DNA of 64,000 nucleotides from Symsagittifera roscoffensis (GCF_963678635.1 NC_087071.1:38837858-38901857), one strand, 5' to 3'; shown: positions 29,301 through 43,260, numbered from the stretch's first letter. Translations and numbers: made by a program. The notes: generated by a model from the letters alone, not told the origin.

Positions 29301-31417
29301 TTTATGGTATGCTGTAGTGAGATGAGGAATTCTTGTTATCTCACCATTTATCTTGTCATAGGGCCTTAGATTTCAGAGCTTCGGAAATACTTCAATGTGC
29401 CCTCTCTCCACTTCTCCCATACGATCACGAAAGTGATCGTCGAAGTTGACGACCTTTATTTCTGGCTCTGCTATCTTTCCAAACAACAGATCTTCGCTCA
29501 TGAATTCTCGCAATACATGCTGCTCACGCCAGCTCAGCATACTCCCGTCCACTGCTGATATGAGAATCAGGTGGAGCACCAACCTACTGTATGCTTCCAC
29601 CTTAACATCAGGGAACGCAAACGTGACTGCTGGTCCATGGATTACCGTCACAAACTCCGTGGCTCCATTGATCTACGCTAAGGGATCGGTCCTCATAGCC
29701 AAGCTTAGATCAGTTAGCAGGGGCATGCCCTCGACATGTCGTCTCACGTCTTCCTCCATCTCAATCGTCTCATCCTCTCCATTTCCAAAGCGATTGTGTT
29801 GTAGGAGGTACTGGATAAGCGTATGTCTCAAATCTCTTATCTTATTCCAAGAATCCGTGGCTTTCTTCACGTCGAACTTCCTCACATTCTCTCTCATCTG
29901 CTCGGGGTAGCGTGTCAAGTTCATTAGTCCTCCCAAGTTTCCATGTGTTATCGCAATCAATGTCAGAAATCCATCTAACCGCTATTTCTGAATTCTCCCG
30001 GTGAGCAGCAAAACCGGTCCTTTTACGAAGTTCTCTGCTCCAAACGTCACGAACAAGGCTACTATTTCGACGATTGATACTTCCACTACTGCTTTGAGGA
30101 ATTCTTTTATCAAATATCGAGAGAATTTTGGGTAGACTTTCGCCAAGAAGGACGCGGTCCACCTGGCTCCCAGCCCTTCCAGCATGCTATCAGTCCGTTC
30201 AAAGCCTTCTTCGCCCTTCACCTTCTGAGTCCAGAAAGTTTCCAGGGTAATTTGGCACACTCTGTTTACAAACTCGGCTGCCTTTTCCTCGGCATTTTCG
30301 ACCAGGTTCGCCTCCTTCACCAAGTAGGCATGGATCTTTCTGATCATCACTGGGCCTTGCTCAAAAGCATCCGCACCCAATGCCGCTACTCGAGGAATTA
30401 GGTGTAGCCACTGGTTAGCTTCTGGCTTGGTTTTCAAAACCATCGCTTCCACGTGAGCTCTGGTATCCCTGGAATTCTTTCTTCTCTCTCCTTCCTCCTT
30501 TATGTCCATTCCTCGGAACCATAAGTCATTCGACATCGCCACAATTACTCGATGGTCGTCATCTATTCTATGGTCGTCAGCTTCAGTTTGACCTGTCGAC
30601 TGAAATTGGACAGTTCCAATCCCAGCACTTCGTCTAGCACTAACATGTACGGTGAGTGGTCCTTGAATCCTCTCATTGCATTCGAGATATCCGACCATAC
30701 CGCAGGTAGTTCAGCCCTGAGTGGTCTCAGATTCTCCACTTCTATCTCGCGATTTGGGGCCGATTAGATCACATCATTTTTCCCTTTCGAGAGCAAAGCC
30801 ACAATCGCATATACGAGCTGTAGTCCATCCCGGAGATGTGCATACCCCGGAGACAGCGCGAACACGGCTCTCGGTGTTATCTTGGTGAAGGAACCTTCTT
30901 TCAGGGTATCTACTACTTCACCCATCGACTCCACGGTATCTTTTATCGCTGGCCATACAGCGGCTTTGGGTGTCGTAGGCTCTCTGAGTCTGCTCAGGAA
31001 ACCTCTGCCGTGTAGATGGTCATTGATGCCAGCGAACACAATCGTGATTGGGTTCTTATCCGTCTGCCTTTGCACTCCGATCGCCATCGACACGGATTGT
31101 GTTAGATCCAGGTCGACCGCTGCCAACATATTTACGTCAGGCCAAAACAGAGACTTGGAGGTATATACAAAGTCTGAGTTCGCATTTATCAAGATTTTGG
31201 TCTTCCTCATTTCTGCCTTGTCGTATGCAGCAAAGATGGTTTCGTCTTTCTTTATCGCCTGCAACCCACCGTATCTCTGAAAATCACCTTCCTGATTCAC
31301 TTGTTTCGGGTATCCTCTTTCTTTCACATGGCCTGGGGGTGCTTTCACCTGCCTGAACATCTTCACATGTTGTCCAATCGGCGCCCTCGTTATCAGGAAT
31401 CTTCCAGGTTTCTCTTC
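23350..31417 (-). pseudogene. ORF3 region of copy B, long protein of unknown function, broken by stops and frameshifts
   Basis: Open minus-strand segments follow one another for 8 kb: 31366-30764, 30698-29982, 28416-26812 (in-frame stops near 28129 and 27829), 26828-26178, 25990-25340, 25355-25125, 25174-24896 and 24796-23480, with a late frameshift before the natural stop at 23350. The segments are helix-rich and mixed charged, with an acidic Ser/Glu/Asp-rich part at 26860-27250. I recognise no family. The C-terminal ~330 residues recur in copy C (RTKEELESILG, WRSIMLT, LPWFRANMTAWLYEYAKKH). Segment 31366-30764 has an AGINDH block faintly like an SGNH block III. Whether it was one protein or several cannot be decided. 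Confidence 0.6.
27370..30464. repeat. Tandem direct duplication of 1544 bp inside ORF3 of copy B
   Basis: 27370-28913 is repeated as 28914-30457 with exactly the same 1544-bp offset for every open segment and stop. I found one substitution (a at 28762, g at 30306). The heptamer ctctggt stands at 27370, 28914 and 30458, that is at both outer ends and at the join, so the duplication joined two short homologous sites. It disrupts ORF3. Confidence 0.95.
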
Positions 31418-33789
31418 TCAATTTCCTTCATCGTGATTCAGTTTCACGTCTTGTAACGGTCTTGCATTCACTGGACCCATTGTATTGTTCAAGGGCAGTC
31501 CCTCTAGGTCGGCAAAACTCGAGGCAGTTGTAGAGCTGAAGCTTATGCCAGTAGCTATCAACCAGTCCACTCCTGTTGTCTAGTACAATCTGCTGACAGA
31601 TAACCTCGCTCCGTTCAGCTTCCTCATGGCATCTGCTGCAAAACTCACCGTCTGAAGGTTCAGTTTCATCAGATCATCTTTAAATATGTGAAGGGGAGAA
31701 GGTATGGGTCTGGACCACATTAGAGAGCTCCTGTTTGGACGTCGCTCCTCTCGACTGGTGCTCGTCGTCTCTGATCTCGTGTCCGATCTAGAGGTGCTAG
31801 TAGTTTCCGCTGTCGAGTTGACAGGCCCTAGTCTTCGTCTAGGTTTGATCGTTCATCTCAAAGGCGCTTCCCCCAATCGACCTTGTACATCCGTTCTCTG
31901 CCCGGGTTCGCTGCAGCTTTGCGGCTTATAGATGGTCACGGCTGGGACCGCTCTCAAGCGTTTTTCCAGGTTAGGAGGCACAAATGTGTGAAATTGCTGG
32001 TTTGTTCGGTGTCTCTTCCTTCTTCAGCATTCCCGTGTCAAAGAGTTCTTGCTCCATGTCATCTAGTGGCTCTTGGAAGACTCTGTTCAACCAGGCTTGT
32101 TCCTCGATGCTGTCAAAGTGGATGCCGTCAGTAGTCATTCTCGCCTGATCCATAGCTCTCAGCTCATGCTCAATATCCATAAGGATCATCCTTCCGGCAT
32201 TCCGACTCGCGAGATTTCTCAGGATGTTGTTCACCCTGATAACTCCTTCATTATGTCTCCTCCCTGCCGCTGTCAACATCTTCGTACTCATCGGTGAAGT
32301 GTACACGGTCAGTACAGCGCAGTTGAACTTCTGCCAGAGTGTAGTAAATAGACACACCATCATTGATTCCCACAGTGCCTCTTCCTCATCTGAGCTTCTC
32401 GAGATGCAGTTCGTCCCTACTAGGGTCATCACGTGAGGAATTCTCCCTGGGTTCATCAGCTCTACCATTCGAAATACTTGGGCTATTGTTGCGCCTCCAA
32501 ACGCCATCACCGTGGTGATCCAGAAAGTCCTCAAATTTTGGAGCACTCTGACCAAGCTGTCTCCCAGTATCAGATGTGACGTCCCCAGTGGCGGTTGCTG
32601 CAGGTTTACTGCTGGGTCCAGGTCGCTTGATTGAAGCAGGCTCTCGGATCCGTATCCGGAACTCCTGTGAAGTTATACTTCAACTGATTGTTCTTCTGTA
32701 CATCAATCACTCGGGATACTTTCTTCGCCGGCATCCCTCGGATTTTCCTGCCTGGGATCTTCGAGCTCCTCGTTTGTAACGTTGCATCGCTAACTCCCTC
32801 TTTGATCATCGCTTCTTGGGATAGTTGCACTCTGCCCGTGTCGCCGATTGTTCCATAGGGTGCAGTCACCCCAGAACCTGGCGCATTCCTGTTGGCGACT
32901 AGTCGTCCAGCTGTCTCTATCAGCTTCCTCATCGTCTGTTCCACGACTGGGTCACCTAAGGTATCACTCGGGTCCGGGATTTTCACTCGACCAGTTGCAG
33001 CTGGGAGTCACGTTTCTACAGTCTGACTCATTTCTCGAGGCGTCAAGAGTTTCATCGGGGACTGCCCACGAGGAATATTCCTTGTAGGTATCACTTTTTC
33101 TACGGCTGCCGTTAACGGCAGACGCTCCGATCGCAGCTGTATTCTCGCCTCATGCGCTCTATCTCTTCGCCCTGCTTCTTGTTACAGTCTTCAAACAATT
33201 TCTTCCACATATCCCTATCTTCTTCTATGGTGAGCATGGTCTTGGTCATCTCGTCCAGCTCCTTTCTAGTCGTCTCCAGCTCGTCTTTCATCCCATCTAA
33301 ATCTCGCATGGTTTCGTTCGTTTGAACCTCCTCTTCTACTCTCGCCCTTTTTGGTGGCACAGCTACTCTCAGTGGTGAACTAGACGAGGCAGCCTCGCTG
33401 TTCATTTCTTGATGCATTCTTCTCAGTCCAGGCTTAGGCTTGGTGGGCAAGGTCATCTCACCTGGTTGGTAGGTCCTCGAACTTCCCAATCCAGGCTCGT
33501 TCGCCAAGTCACTCCCTGAGAGAGCCACGTTTCTCCACCTCATCACTCTCATGTTCGGGCGGTCTAGCACTCCTCTTTCTCCGTATGCTGCCATCAATAG
33601 GACTTCCGTGGGGCGGTCCCCGCGGTTGTCATGCCCCAAGATGTTAATCAAGGCGGTCAGCAACATGACTACCTCTGGGTCCTCCAGAGCGAAGTCTCGA
33701 TCCATTAGCCGTCGATAGATCGCATCTTCCATCGGTCCTACATATGCCTCTGCCAGGTCCATCAATTCATCCAAGTTGAAATTGTCCTT
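31418..33789 (-). pseudogene. ORF2 of copy B (SGNH hydrolase/coiled coil), degenerate
   Basis: Homologous along its length to the intact ORF2 of copy C. The start codon has become AAG at 33787-33789, and stops and frameshifts follow (open pieces 33774-33112, 32986-32606, 32555-31971). The GDSL block is retained (LGDSLVRVL near 32560), block III is altered from GTND to GTNC, and DGIH is present. The probable natural stop is TGA at 31418-31420, which gives the end missing in copy C. The product would not be made. Confidence 0.8.
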
Positions 33790-34178
33790 TCTCCTTCGAT
33801 TTTGATTTGATTATTGATTCAACGATATGAACTCAAGTGAGTGATTAAATGATCAATCAGGATCTAGAAAAGAGGTCACGAATCTCACACTTGTCAACTT
33901 TGCACTAGTTTTATATTAAAAATTATTTGAAACAATCAGATAAAAAGATTTTGATCTTAAAATGTACTAAAATCAATCAGTTTCTAAAATTTTGGAATTC
34001 GACCTAAGATTAGACAGTCCAAACTTTGGATCTATATTTAAGATCGACATTCAGTTGTTCGTGGTCACTATCTCCTTCTTAACCTTATGTCTTAATAACA
34101 TAACACATAACATAACACATAACACATATCACACACAACATAAATTTAGTATGACGCCCCCCTGTATGCCATCTAAAC
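33790..34178. other. Spacer between Gag-Pol and ORF2 of copy B
   Basis: Non-coding, aligns with 57183-57597 of copy C. Contains a run of catAACA-type repeats at about 34095-34140 that is also present in C. No gene. Confidence 0.6.
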
Positions 34179-37100
34179 TCAGCCTATACTTAAGTAATAT
34201 TTCTTATGCAACTATACTTGTATATTAGTATCGGAGAAGATTACGCGTATCAGCGCGTACAGTTCCCGTGGATGCAGTCGTCCTCTGTTCGGATCGTACA
34301 CTGGAAGCGAAAGCTCCTTCACTTCCCTTTCCACGAGGAAGTCTCTCAATCTGGTCAAGCCAAGACTAGATTTTCTGGGTCCACAACCAAGAAGCATAAG
34401 TACTTTCCCGGTATCTGTGACGCCGCCGGAGGCAAGGCTGCTACGCCCCTTTAATCCTGGTCTTTGCTTCCAAAGGAATTCTATCTTTTTATATTTTCTC
34501 TTAAAATCTGCTGCTAACGCTGTCTTATAACTCATGTCTGCTATGATTGCTATCGCACATGTTCTATTCGCGAATATGAAATCACTGTCTGTTAGTATTA
34601 TGCTACTTGAATATTCATTTGGTAAGTTAAAATATGACTCAACTACCCTCCCATAGTCCGGTTTCTTTGGGTCTTCGCCTGTTTCTGCTTCTAAATCCCC
34701 TGTTTCTCTTGCTATTCTCAATTTTTTTAGTACTAAAGTTTCAGTGTGGGTAAATCCTACCCCCACCGCCGGACAAAAATATCCATCGACGTCCCCGTCG
34801 ATCGCATACCAGATATCAAGTCGAGATTGGACGCCGGAATGAGTAGTCGCCCTTCCTGGGCAGCCCAGGAAGGATCCTCTCGTTCGGTTTTCATATATTT
34901 CATGCTTTCACGATCTACATCTTGAATCGTGACACTGATCTCCATTGGGTCCGACGTCATTTGGTTCAGCCACTCCAAGACACCAAAGACACGCAAATTC
35001 GTCAAGTCTTGTTCATATGACTGATGTTGCTCGTCGTCGAAATCTACCTCGGGCTTGGACCGGTCATCGACCCACTCCTCGTCGTGATCATCGATTATGT
35101 CAAGGTCCTGTGACACAGTTATTTCTTCTAGACCCACTGCTTCTTCCCCTATCTTCTCTAGGTCTATCCTGTCCACTACAAAATCGTCGCCATAAGGGTT
35201 ATATCTTTTTCTGCGTCTTGTCCTGTCATTCTGTCGAGTCTGTATCGTCAACGGAAGATCCGGTTCCAAGTTCTTCGGAACCTCCATTTGTTCAGGGTCC
35301 TGCCAGTCCTCTTCTGCGTAGGGTAAAGTTTCATCGTCTGCTTCGATCACCTCATTTGGATCCAGGTCCAGTGGTGTACTTGTTCGTTCCTCTACGACTT
35401 CGCTTCCATCGTTCTTTTCCCTGGTGCCCTTCGCGTTGACCTCACATGCAGGGTCCATAATTAGATAATCCCCCTCTTCCATTTCTGCAGGTATACCCCA
35501 GTCTTCTGTCGATGGATTCTGTGGCTTGATGTTTTCGTAATGGGCGGCTCGACCGGTACTCAGTCTATAAAAGCGTTCCTCCTGGTGCACTTCCGTAATC
35601 AAGAAGGGTCCCCTCCACTTGGTATAACGTTCTGAAATACCCATACGTAGTCCCCTACCGAATAAGTTTTTGCACCAGCTGCTTTCTTGTCAAATCGTTT
35701 CCTCTGCCTTGCCTGTGCCTGTTGAGTTTTTCGTCTACATAAGTCGTTTAATTTCACGTCTTATTGCACCCCTTACATAGACCTGTGGTGACGTCTTCTT
35801 ACCTCATACTCTGGGTAGAAGAAAGTCAAGGGCAAAGACTTCTCGTGTCCGGTTAGCATCATGTGTGGACTAACTCCGGTGGTGGAATGTTGCGTGCTAT
35901 TATAAGCTCCCATCACCTGTGAAAGTATTTGTCCCAATCGGTCATGTACCTGGAACAATATACCCTCAGCATCGACACTAACGTTCGATTCTGCCTTTCC
36001 ACTAAGCCATTCGTCTGGGGATGGTATGTCGTGTAGTGAGCTTGAGCAACCTGTGAGCGTCTCATAAGCTCTTTCGTGAGTTCTCCTACGAAAGCTGTTC
36101 CGTTATCCGATTGAAACTTCACCGGACAGCCATATCTCGCTATCCACGTATTGATCAGGTGGTCGCACGTCTCTTCAGCTGAGGCAGTTATGCAGGGCAC
36201 GGCCTCTGCATACTTCGTGAAGTGATCTATCATGACCAAGACTTGATTCTAACCACTGTCTGTCATGCATATCTTTTGGTGATCTATCTGCACCACCTCG
36301 TTGAATTCAGACGACTCGATCGATTGTAAAGGAAATCGCAATTTCCTTGGATCCTTGACTTCTTGGCATGACAGACACGCTGTTACCCACTTCTCACGTG
36401 CCTTTTTCATTCCAGGCCACTCAAAGCGCTTCAGGATTCTCTGATATACTTTGTCGATCCCCTGATGGCCCATCTGATCATGCGACCTGAATAAGAGTTC
36501 TGTCTGATAGAGTTGGGCAACACTATCGCGTTATAACTGTATAGGACTTTGTCTTCATCTCTCCTCTTGCAAGCCACAATCCCGTACATGTTCAAGTACA
36601 ATCTTCCCTCTTTCTGCATAAAGTACTGTCGCAGAATGCGGTAACTGTCTTCCTCGAGGTCTCCTTTGTCCGGAGAACCATTTTCGATCCACATTTTCAG
36701 GTTGCTTGTCATGCGGTCATTTCTCTGCGCTCTTAGTAGGTCGGAGACTCTGTATCTCGCATTCAAGTACGTCTTAATGACCCTCATCTGAATATTCAGC
36801 TCATTAGGCTGATGCATATCTTCTTCCATCTTAACGCACCAAATCTTTGCCAATGGCTGTGTTTCCTGTTCGAATGGCTGAAGATCAGTCCTGACTACCT
36901 CTTTTTGTGGCAACAGACTTATCGAACGTTTCGATACCGCAATTGTTTCTAGATCATCCGCTGCGTTATCAAAGACTCTTTCACCTGGTATGAGGTAGCG
37001 ATCACCGTTAGGGTCTTCATATACCTCCCTGTCCAGATTCCTTGCTCGAGTCTACACTAGCAGTGTGTGGATCGCTAGCTCTGACAGTTCCGATCCTGAG

Positions 37101-40100
37101 CTCTAGTTCCTGTCTGAGTAGGTGTCGATTCCTGGGTTCCGGGAATAGTCATCTATTGAAGAGTCTGCGATAGAGCACGTCCCCTCCTCCAGATCAGTTC
37201 TGTGCCTTCTTCGTATTCATCTGAACTCCCCGGACAAAACTTTACTCTCCAGGTCCTGTTTCTCATCAGGAACTTCTTCATCTACATCAAACTCCCCGGA
37301 AAAACTTCCTTGTCCCGGTTGTTGATCTTGAATTCGCCAGTTCTCACCGTTCGTCTCCCCGGACAAACAATCTTGCACCAGGTTTCGTTCAACCTTCTCA
37401 CTTCTTTTATCCTGGTCCACAAAGGTAACGGTTTTCTTTTGCCTGTCGCTCCCCTGTTCTTTCCGACCGTATGAAGTACTGGTTAAAACCTCGTGAGGTA
37501 TTGAGGATACTAGTTGCTGAACTATTGTCCTACAATCCCTCTCGTTCTCTTTGTGTTGTCGTCTGGACCTGGACGGCATGATCTTCACCTTCTCGCTGAC
37601 TGTCAGTGATGCCACTGCTTCTGCCCACTCGGGGTCATCTCTGGTCACTTCTCTCTCTCTAACAATCCATCCAGCATCCGCATCACTTGCGGTGTGACCT
37701 GCACCGTTTTATCCAATAATGAGAGGCTGTCAATATTCATGCGAGGGAGTTCCTGCTGGACCAGGTTCGAGCGCAGCAACAGGTCCAAGGGCACCGGGTC
37801 CTTCTTGGATAGAATCTTTAGCTCGGCTGCTTTATCTACAGGTAACTCAGGATGTCCTGGTAATGGATATCCAGACTTATCCAACCATCTCTTCAAGAGC
37901 AGCTCTTCATAAGTTTCTTAAGCCAGAAACGAGAATCCTTCATTTATTGTTGCCTGATTGGCTTGCTTCAGTTCCAATCATAGAACTCGGTTTTCTTGCT
38001 GAGGTTGTCAGCATTTTGGTGTTTGTCACGCATCCTGTGCTCGATTATCATGTGGTAGCCATCTAATCTCACTATCCATCATCCTATATAACTCTGATCC
38101 ATCGAGTATGTCTTCAACCAGGATAACGCCCGGTTGTCCACGCGTAACTTAAAGGGAGCGCTCCCCAAGTATGCGCGGTACTTTTCCACAAATGTGACCA
38201 CTGCAAACATTTCTGCTTTTGGTGCACCATATTTCATCTCAGTGTCACTTAACACCTTGCTGCCATAAGCAATGGGACGGAGAACGGTTCTCCCATTCCA
38301 TTCTTTCTCCTGATGCAGTATTCCCGAGATCGCTAATACTGATGCTAATGTGTCAAGAACATACATGCCCTTTTCATTAGGCATGCCTAGCACTGGCGCT
38401 TCGCACAGTTCCTGTTTTATGTTCTCAAAGGCCGTTTGAGCTTCATCGCTCCATTCGAACTTCTTTCCTTTGTTGCGCATCAGCTTCTGCATCGGATACA
38501 CCTTGTCCTTTTATGAACTCACGGTAATAGTTGGCAAACCCTAGGAAACTCATGAGTTTTTCGTCCGTTCCGGGGGCTTTCAATGTCAACACAGCTTCTG
38601 CTGCTTCCGGGTCCGGCCTCACACCATGCCTGTCCACCATTCTTCCTAGATACTTGTTCGAATCCCTCAGGATCTCGCATTTCGATGGATTGCATTTCAA
38701 GCCTGCTCTTTTCATGCATCCAAAGACCTCATCGAGCCGATCAATGTGGTCTTTCAGGGTCGGTTTTGCTATAGCTACGTCGTCCACGTAATACAGCACA
38801 AGGTTGCCGTACTTCTTTGTCACTCTGAATAAAGCCTGAGCCATCAGTCTTTGAAAAGTGGCCATTGCGATGCACAGCCGAAGAACATCCTCTTCCACTG
38901 GTACAACCCCAATCCACACGCGAATTCGGTCTTTTCTCTATCCCTCTTCCGCAGAGGGACCTGCCAAAAGGCAGAACCCAAGTCCAATGAGGTGAAGAAC
39001 ATGACATCACCAAGTTTAGAGAGACTCCGTCTATTCGAGGTATCGGGTACGCATCTTTTTTTGTCACCGCGTTCGAGTAGCGAAAGTCGCAACAAAACCT
39101 AAGAGCTGCCCCTTCTTTTTCGCCATTACTACCCCGCAAGCTATCACTCTATTGTTTTTCAAGTTTTGTGTCTTCTCATAGTCGGTCCTCATCGGCAAGG
39201 CGTAACCAAGTTTCTTTCCACGCTGGATTGAAACCGTGGTGTCCAGTGTGTTCAATAACACACTGACACACAGTCCGCTTCGAGTTACCGAGAAGCTCCG
39301 GCCTAAAATCACTGAACATTGACTAGTTAGATTCGGTACCAAACAAACCTGTTTAGTATCACTTAACGAATTTAAATTTCTAATTCTAAAAACTGCTACT
39401 ACTGCTTGTCCCGGCTGTAGTTTTACTTTTCTATCTGAAAAAATTGGTACCTTGTTTTCGTCTGTTATTATTCTATTAATTGGTTTCTTTACATACTTTT
39501 GATCCGGATTCCTAATCCTTATTAGACCGTTGTTCAAGTCAATCATCACGTCAAAGTTCTCGACAAAATCTCTGCCCAAGAAGAATTCTCTACCGCCAGG
39601 AAGCTCATCCAAAGATCCCGTCCTCCCATGTGGAGGACCGTTATTGGCGTTCTTCCGGCTACGTAAACCGCTCCTCGATTAGCTGCAGCCAGTCGGAGAT
39701 TCGTCGGAATCAGATCTTCCCTCGTGAATCCCATTCTTTCACAAGTCTTTATCGGCATCACACTCACTATCGCTCCTGTGTCCAGAAGCCCTGAGACTCT
39801 GATTGTCTTTCCGTTGGTGTCGAGCAGATGTGCAGTCACATCTGCTTCGTATCCAATGTGTACTGCGTCTTGCTCCATCATGGCATCATGGCCTATTCTG
39901 CGGACTTTGAGTTCCTCCTCACCCAAATAGATCTGCCCTATCTGGTCACTGTCTGTTGTTACATATGTCACAGTGTAGATACTGATTACATCTACGTTCA
40001 GCATAAGTTGACACGGTCCATATACTTCCACGTAGCGCCCATGAAGCTTCTTTATGCGAGGGCCACCCGTTGTTAGTAGTGCTCGCACAGCTCTCGACTC

Positions 40101-43100
40101 AGTGTGTGGCTCCACCTGCCTCAGATAATCTGCATATGAGTCCAAATGCATCAAAGTGAATTCTGATGGTTCACTCAGATTTCTGATTACCTGGTGTCCT
40201 GCTACCGAGATTATTGACTGTATTTTGCTTCCTTGTGGCACCATACCGAATTTTTCCCCGGAGATCACATTAAGGTTCATGCTCAAACTACTTGGTGCTT
40301 TTGTTTCTTCGCTTTCTGTTGCCTCGAAGGTATTCAACTTCTCCTGTAGTTTCTCATTTTCCATTTCGAGCTTCACTTTTGCTCGATCTCTCTCGTTACC
40401 AGTTCATGTTGCACTCTATTTAGAGCATCCCTCGCAGCTGCCCTATAATCAATTTTGAAGTCGTCCGTCGCAGTCACCGGTTCCGGTTCACATGTCTCTT
40501 CTGTTACCGCTTGAATCTTCTTCGTTGCCAGCTCCTGCGGTTTTTCTTTTCTGTGCGCCTCCGCCTCACTCAATAGTCGAGCCTTGCTGGCTTTCACACC
40601 CGATAAAGCTTCCTCAAGCCTTGGATGCTTGATGTCTGCTACAGCATCCCAGAATTGCGGACAATCCGATTTAAAATGACCTTCCAAGTTGCAAGAGAAA
40701 CACCTCGGGCCGAATTTCGCAATTACTCCTCTCATGAAATCTTCATGGTCGACTTCTGACGCATCTTCGTCCTCGAGGCTAAAGCCTATTGCTTTCATGC
40801 CCGGTTTGTAAAGTGGGCATGCTGACACATGATGGTCCGTCGAACTGCAATTTGCACAAGAGCGCCTCTTGTCCTTATCGTCCCTCGGTTTATACCAGTT
40901 GTTCGTTTGGTTTGCTGGTCTATTGTTAAAATTTCCATAATTGTTCTTGTAATATCCAGATCTTGATGCAGGCTTCAGCAAAAGATATTCCTTTGACTTG
41001 AGTCTCAACTCCTCTGCTCCTCTGGTGTTGGCGCATTGGTTGAGAGTGGCGTGTAATGTGTTGCTAACCTTGTTTGAAGATCATCATTCTTCACACCATC
41101 GATGAATTTTGAGGCTACTGCCAGGGTCATCCTCCTGTTCGACTCGTCCGGTTGGCTGCGCCATCTTAGCATTTCCAAATCGTCTAAAAACTTGTCTACC
41201 ATGTCATCTTCTCGTTGCCTCCGTTTCTCGAAGCGCATCATTGCCTGGTGCCCCCTGCACCCCTGATCCAAAACGATTTAACAAGATTTCAAAATCTTCT
41301 CAACTGTGTCCCGCTGGTATTGTTTTTGGCCATCACACAGTTTAGGGCTGTCCCTTCCAAGTTACTGGTGAGCGCACTGCACTCTTGCCTTTCTGACAGG
41401 TCTTTTTCCTCAAAATGAAGTTTCATCAACTCTATCCAGGTATCAATGCAGCCATCAGATTCGTCTTTGTATCATCTTGGTTTCTTAAAGACTCTTCTGG
41501 ACTTTTCACTACGTTCATTGGTTCTAGGTAACCTCGTAAGGAATGTCTCCAAAGACCTTTTTAGGGGTTCAAAGGCTGTGGCCATTGCTGTAGCATCTCT
41601 TGAATGCCCCGCCTGAGTATCATCGCCCCCTGATGAGGGTTCTGTATTTGGTACATCCCTTCTATCCGAATCGCCGGGATTGTTTCTTCCTTGGCTCGCA
41701 TGACTCATCCCTGGGCTCGCATGACTCCAGTTCCTGGAATCACCTCTCCCAGTCGCATGAGTGCCTTGCGTCGGTCGTTCGTTTGAAGTCTGTATATTGC
41801 CAGTTGAACTTCCTCTGAAGTTTGGGCCCCATGTTATAGTATCCCCTATTGTATAGCCTGCTGAACTGCCCCTACCTCTAGTGGATCCATATGTTCTTCT
41901 CCTATTTTGTTGGTCATTGAAGATCACCCTTGGCTCCCTGCTGGGACCTCCCAAGTTCGGTTCCCCTTCGCTTGTTCCACTCCTGCTGCCTAGTAGCCCG
42001 TCCAACCTGTCCATACTAGCCTGAGTTCGCCTCTCCATCATCGCATCTGTCTTTGTGTCAAGTGTCCCAAGAGACTGCTCTTGCTGAGTTCTCAACTTCT
42101 CCATGTCGTCTCTTAATCGTAACTCTCTCTGTTCCGCTTCTCTTGTCATTCGCGACAAGTTATTCGCTATGTGTTCGTCCGTTCTTTCCTTCAAGCGTTT
42201 TTTGCTTCTATCAACATCTTGTCTATTGCGGTTTATTTCTTCCCGCAGACTTTCACTTTCAACGTGGACTGCTCTCTCTAGTTCACTCATTCTTATCGAC
42301 ATCTGTTCATTTTGCTCTCCTATGCTGCCCACTATGTTGTTCAAGGCTTCTTCAATTGATGCTCCGTTATCCACTAGTGGCGTCACAAGTGGCAGTTCCA
42401 CCCTGTCGATCGCAGGTAGCTTGGTGCTGGTCGAGATTCGGGCTTTGATTCTCTGCCTCGACGTTTTTTCATTATCCATCTCTGGATCCGCTTGTGCGTT
42501 GCTGAGCCCTGTCTTTATATTGTCCCCACATCGCATTTCCGAATTCGTCATACTTACAAAGTCTCTTCAGTGGCCTGGTGTGTTTGTGGTTTTGCTTATT
42601 GTCCTCACTACACCAAATTGGTTCATGGTACCAGTCCCTCTGTCGCTGTATGCTTCATTCTCTTGAGTCAAACTATTGAGGCTGACTTGAGATCCAAAGT
42701 CAGCTTGATATTCATCATCCTCGTCTCCTTCCTGGGATTCACCTTCATCACCTGTACCCACTCCCATGGTGAATGGAAAGTTTTTTTCACTCTCTCTGAA
42801 AACGACGAGGACGTTGCCTGTTTCTCCGTCACGCCTGCCATCATGGTGTTGTCTGTGGGAGATATTCTAGTTGCCACAATTTCAGTAGAGATGTCGGACA
42901 GTTCCGACATCTCCTCTCGGTCCTGTGTTCCTGTGGAATTGGCAAAATCTTGGCCTTGCTCTACCCGGGTAGGTTCACTCGCCAGTCTTCTGTTTCCTCT
43001 CCCCTCCGGTCCATGTATTTCCTGGTTCTCATCCTTGGCCTGGTCTGGATGGACCTCCACTTCTAGCATCGCTTTTCACTCTTCTGAGGATTTTTGACTC

Positions 43101-43260
43101 CTGGTCTCAACCGTTCTGCCCGAACCCGTCTCCCCTTTGTCGGTCCGGGTTCGTGTGATCCTTTCCACAAAGGGTCGGTCATTGCTCTTCTCTGTTTCTC
43201 AGGTATGAATTTCCTGGAGCTATCACCTAGTTTAGGTATCCTTGACTTGTCTAGACTCAT
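34179..43260 (-). pseudogene. Gag-Pol of copy B, degenerate
   Basis: Start ATG at 43258-43260. The gag coiled coil lies about 42550-41900, two CCHC knuckles (CANCSSTDHHVSAC and CFSCNLEGHFKSDC) about 40870-40690, protease DTG near 39780, reverse transcriptase with YVDDVA near 38785, RNase H about 38360-38080, integrase zinc domain near 36480, its D,D,E core 36225-35990, and the macrodomain-like tail at the left end. The frame is broken at least a dozen times by frameshifts, small deletions and stops. A deletion removes part of the reverse transcriptase N-terminal side near 39140 (the text jumps from the protease-RT linker into the fingers). Homologous to copy C throughout. Dead copy. Confidence 0.9.

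Noticed and set aside
23350..31417. ORF3 as a captured nucleoprotein of a negative-strand RNA virus
   Set aside because: The helix-rich character suggested it, but I could not point to any diagnostic motif; left as a test and not a call.
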